Source: Bacteroidota bacterium (GTDB lineage: Bacteria; Bacteroidota; Bacteroidia; Chitinophagales; LD1). From it: a stretch of 5,340 bases of DNA. Positions 3,191 through 5,340 of the stretch are shown piece by piece. The notes beneath the pieces are model-generated. The model did no database searches. It saw only the letters and a program-made list of their open reading frames with translations, and was not told where the DNA came from. Numbering within the stretch: position 1 is the first letter of the stretch; each line of letters begins with the position of its first letter. The DNA lies in the NCBI GenBank assembly GCA_023428205.1, contig JAEYZB010000135.1, forward strand, positions 1-5,340. The letters are read 5' to 3'. Made by a program: the position numbers and the translations under genes.

Positions 3191-5340
3191 ATGCTTAATA
3201 AAATAATAACGTTCTCTATAAAGAACAAACTCATCGTAGGGCTTTTTGTAATAGCCCTTGTCGGCTACGGCATTTACGAAGTAACACGCCTGCCTATTGA
3301 TGCCGTGCCCGACATCACAAACAATCAGGTACAAGTAATTACGGTCGCTCCCGCATTAGGGGCCACTGATGTGGAACGACTGATTACCGTTCCCATAGAG
3401 CAAGCTAACAGCAATCTGCCCGGCTTGAAAGAATTGCGTAGTTTTTCGCGGTTCGGCTTATCCATTGTTTCAATTGTATTTGATGATGATATTGACGTTT
3501 ATTGGGCAAGACAACAGGTTGCAGAACGATTGCAGCAAGTACAGGCAGAACTTCCAAAAGGTTTTGGTTCGCCTTTTTTAGCTCCCGTATCTACAGGCTT
3601 AGGGGAAATTTACCAATATGTTGTGCGTCTGGAAAAGGGCTATGAAAATAAGTACAACGCCATGGATTTGCGGACCATTCAGGATTGGATTGTACGCAAA
3701 CAACTGCTGGGCGTAAAAGGCGTTGCGGAAGTGAGTAGTTTTGGCGGTTTGCTCAAACAATATGAAATAGCGGTTGAACCCGAAAAACTATTGGCGTATA
3801 ATATCACTATCAACGATGTGTTTACCGCTCTTGAAAAAAACAATCAAAATACAGGCGGTTCATATATTGAAAAAGGAGCAACGGCTCTATTTATCCGAAG
3901 CGAAGGCTTAGTGGGAAATATAGACGACATACAAAACATTGTCGTAACAAATCTTCGAAACGGCATTCCGCTTCTCATTCGTGATGTAGCAGAAGTGAAA
4001 TTAGGCAATGCTACATTATATGGCGCAATGACCTATAACGGAGAAACCCAAGTATCGGGGGCAGTAGTGCTAATGTTGAAGGGCGCAAACAGCAACGAAG
4101 TCATTCAAAATGTAAAAGAGCGCATTGAGCAAATAAAGAAAAGATTGCCCGAGGGTGTAACCATTGAACCGTTTATTGACCGCACCAAAATGGTGAATAA
4201 TGCCATTAGCACCGTTACCAAAAATTTAATGGAAGGGGCTTTGATTGTGATCTTCGTTTTAGTTTTGTTTCTGGGCAATTTGCGTGCGGGTTTATTGGTA
4301 GCTTCCGTTATTCCGCTCTCAATGTTGTTTGCCATTATTTTGATGAATTTGTTTGGCGTAAGCGGAAACCTAATGAGTTTGGGAGCATTAGATTTCGGAT
4401 TGATTGTGGATGGTGCGGTTATTATTGTAGAAGCCGTGATGCACCGGCTGGCACACAGCAAACATTTCAGTAAAGTAAACAAGCTTTCGCAAAGCGAAAT
4501 GGACCACGAGGTAAATTATTCCGCTTCAAGAATGATGAACAGTGCTGTTTTCGGACAAATCATTATTTTGATTGTTTACCTGCCGATTTTTGCCTTACAG
4601 GGAATTGAGGGGAAAATGTTTAAGCCCATGGCTCAAACGGTTGCTTTTGCTTTGGCAGGCGCATTTGTGCTTTCACTTACTTATATTCCAATGATGAGCT
4701 CCTTGTTTTTGAGTAAAAACATTTCACACAAACAAACATTTTCCGATAAAATGATGAACGTATTGGAGCGGTTTTATCAAAAATACCTAATAAAAGTTTT
4801 GCGTTATCAAAAAGCGGTGCTTGCTTCCGTTCTTATGTTGTTCGTTATGGCCATTTTTGTTTTGACTCGATTAGGTGGCGAATTTATTCCATCTTTACCT
4901 GAAGGCGATTATGCGGTAGAAGCACGACTTCTGCAAGGCAGTAATATCAAGGCTTCTATTGATGCAACGTCTAAAGCATCAAAAATTTTGTTGGAAAAAT
5001 TTCCCGAGGTGGAACGGGTTGTCACGAAAACCGGAACAAGCGAAATTCCTACCGATCCAATGCCGATTGAAGGCTCTGACATGATTATTGTTCTCAAAAA
5101 TCGCAGCGAATGGACATCGGCAAAAACGTATCAGGCGTTGGAAGCAAAAATGAGTAAAGCCTTGGAAGCCGTACCGGGCATTACATTTAGTTTTCAATAT
5201 CCTGTAGCTATGCGTTTCAACGAATTAATTTCAGGAGCAAGACAAGATGTGGTATGCAAAATTTTCGGGGAAAACCTGGACACACTTGCTTTTTACGCCA
5301 GCAAGTTGGGGAAAATCTGCAATACAGTTGAAGGCAGTAG
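3191..5340 (+). CDS. czcA: Heavy-metal efflux RND pump, CzcA/CusA family (N-terminal 716 residues)
   Basis: ATG 3191 opens a frame that runs through the right edge with no stop, so the protein is partial. The N-terminus (MLNKIITFSIKNKLIVGLFV) and RLPIDAVPDITNNQVQV are typical of HME-type RND pumps, which export metal ions from periplasm or cytoplasm with CzcB-like adaptors and outer-membrane channels. Membrane helix 1 is at about 11-29, helices 2-6 at about 349-508 and helix 7 at about 542-559. The helix 4 signature GALDFGLIVDGAVIIVE carries D401, D407 and E414, matching the proton-relay residues D402, D408 and E415 known in CzcA. GGEFIPSLPEGD (562-573) and RFNEL (675-679) are CzcA-type. At the places of the E. 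coli CusA copper-binding Met573, Met623 and Met672 I see no matching methionines by eye, so a divalent ion (Co, Zn, Cd, Ni) is more likely than Cu(I)/Ag(I). Some Bacteroidota homologues carry a fused outer-membrane factor at the C-terminus; that part is outside the window. Confidence 0.95.
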   Translation, partial: MLNKIITFSIKNKLIVGLFVIALVGYGIYEVTRLPIDAVPDITNNQVQVITVAPALGATDVERLITVPIEQANSNLPGLKELRSFSRFGLSIVSIVFDDDIDVYWARQQVAERLQQVQAELPKGFGSPFLAPVSTGLGEIYQYVVRLEKGYENKYNAMDLRTIQDWIVRKQLLGVKGVAEVSSFGGLLKQYEIAVEPEKLLAYNITINDVFTALEKNNQNTGGSYIEKGATALFIRSEGLVGNIDDIQNIVVTNLRNGIPLLIRDVAEVKLGNATLYGAMTYNGETQVSGAVVLMLKGANSNEVIQNVKERIEQIKKRLPEGVTIEPFIDRTKMVNNAISTVTKNLMEGALIVIFVLVLFLGNLRAGLLVASVIPLSMLFAIILMNLFGVSGNLMSLGALDFGLIVDGAVIIVEAVMHRLAHSKHFSKVNKLSQSEMDHEVNYSASRMMNSAVFGQIIILIVYLPIFALQGIEGKMFKPMAQTVAFALAGAFVLSLTYIPMMSSLFLSKNISHKQTFSDKMMNVLERFYQKYLIKVLRYQKAVLASVLMLFVMAIFVLTRLGGEFIPSLPEGDYAVEARLLQGSNIKASIDATSKASKILLEKFPEVERVVTKTGTSEIPTDPMPIEGSDMIIVLKNRSEWTSAKTYQALEAKMSKALEAVPGITFSFQYPVAMRFNELISGARQDVVCKIFGENLDTLAFYASKLGKICNTVEGS

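Noticed and set aside
4105..4482. 125-codon open frame on the - strand
   Set aside because: It lies opposite the transmembrane core of the metal pump, whose frame has conserved motifs on the + strand. It is a shadow frame.

Overview
The window looks like chromosomal DNA of a Bacteroidota bacterium. The DNA is AT-rich and the gene starts lack Shine-Dalgarno sequences, with A-rich stretches upstream instead. One non-coding element carries a TAnnTTTG promoter word, and the proteins (DUF2141, MORN-type, CusA/CzcA-type) have a Bacteroidota character. All genes I support are on the + strand. I could not go below phylum level.

Layout. (1) 2-829: C-terminal 275 residues of an AcrB-type (HAE1) RND efflux pump, cut by the left edge. 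(2) 835-1284: a secreted DUF2141 protein 5 nt behind the pump, probably in the same operon. (3) 1285-1693: about 400 nt without a convincing gene. It holds a 22-bp imperfect inverted repeat with 14-bp direct repeats, then a large folded, attC-like element (1531-1670) with an internal promoter word. (4) 1694-2458: a TTG-started protein with a signal peptide, a MORN-like stretch and two C-terminal membrane helices. It is bracketed by GTTAGCGG upstream and the reverse complement CCGCTAAC downstream, so it looks like a cassette-type insertion. (5) 2459-2701: a junction region with three short perfect palindromes. (6) 2702-3085: a small, exported, His-rich protein directly ahead of a metal pump. 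(7) 3080-3182: paired repeats that could fold as a closing stem enclosing two hairpins. (8) 3191-5340 and beyond: the first 716 residues of a CzcA/CusA-type heavy-metal RND pump, open through the right edge and almost certainly continuing.

Together: two RND pumps of different classes, one for organic compounds and one for metals, are separated by an accessory segment carrying a MORN/membrane protein. The right-hand unit is a metal resistance operon whose small His-rich periplasmic protein may assist the pump. The most unusual material is the cassette-like unit at 1531-2496, the His-rich protein, and the structured intergenic region before the metal pump.
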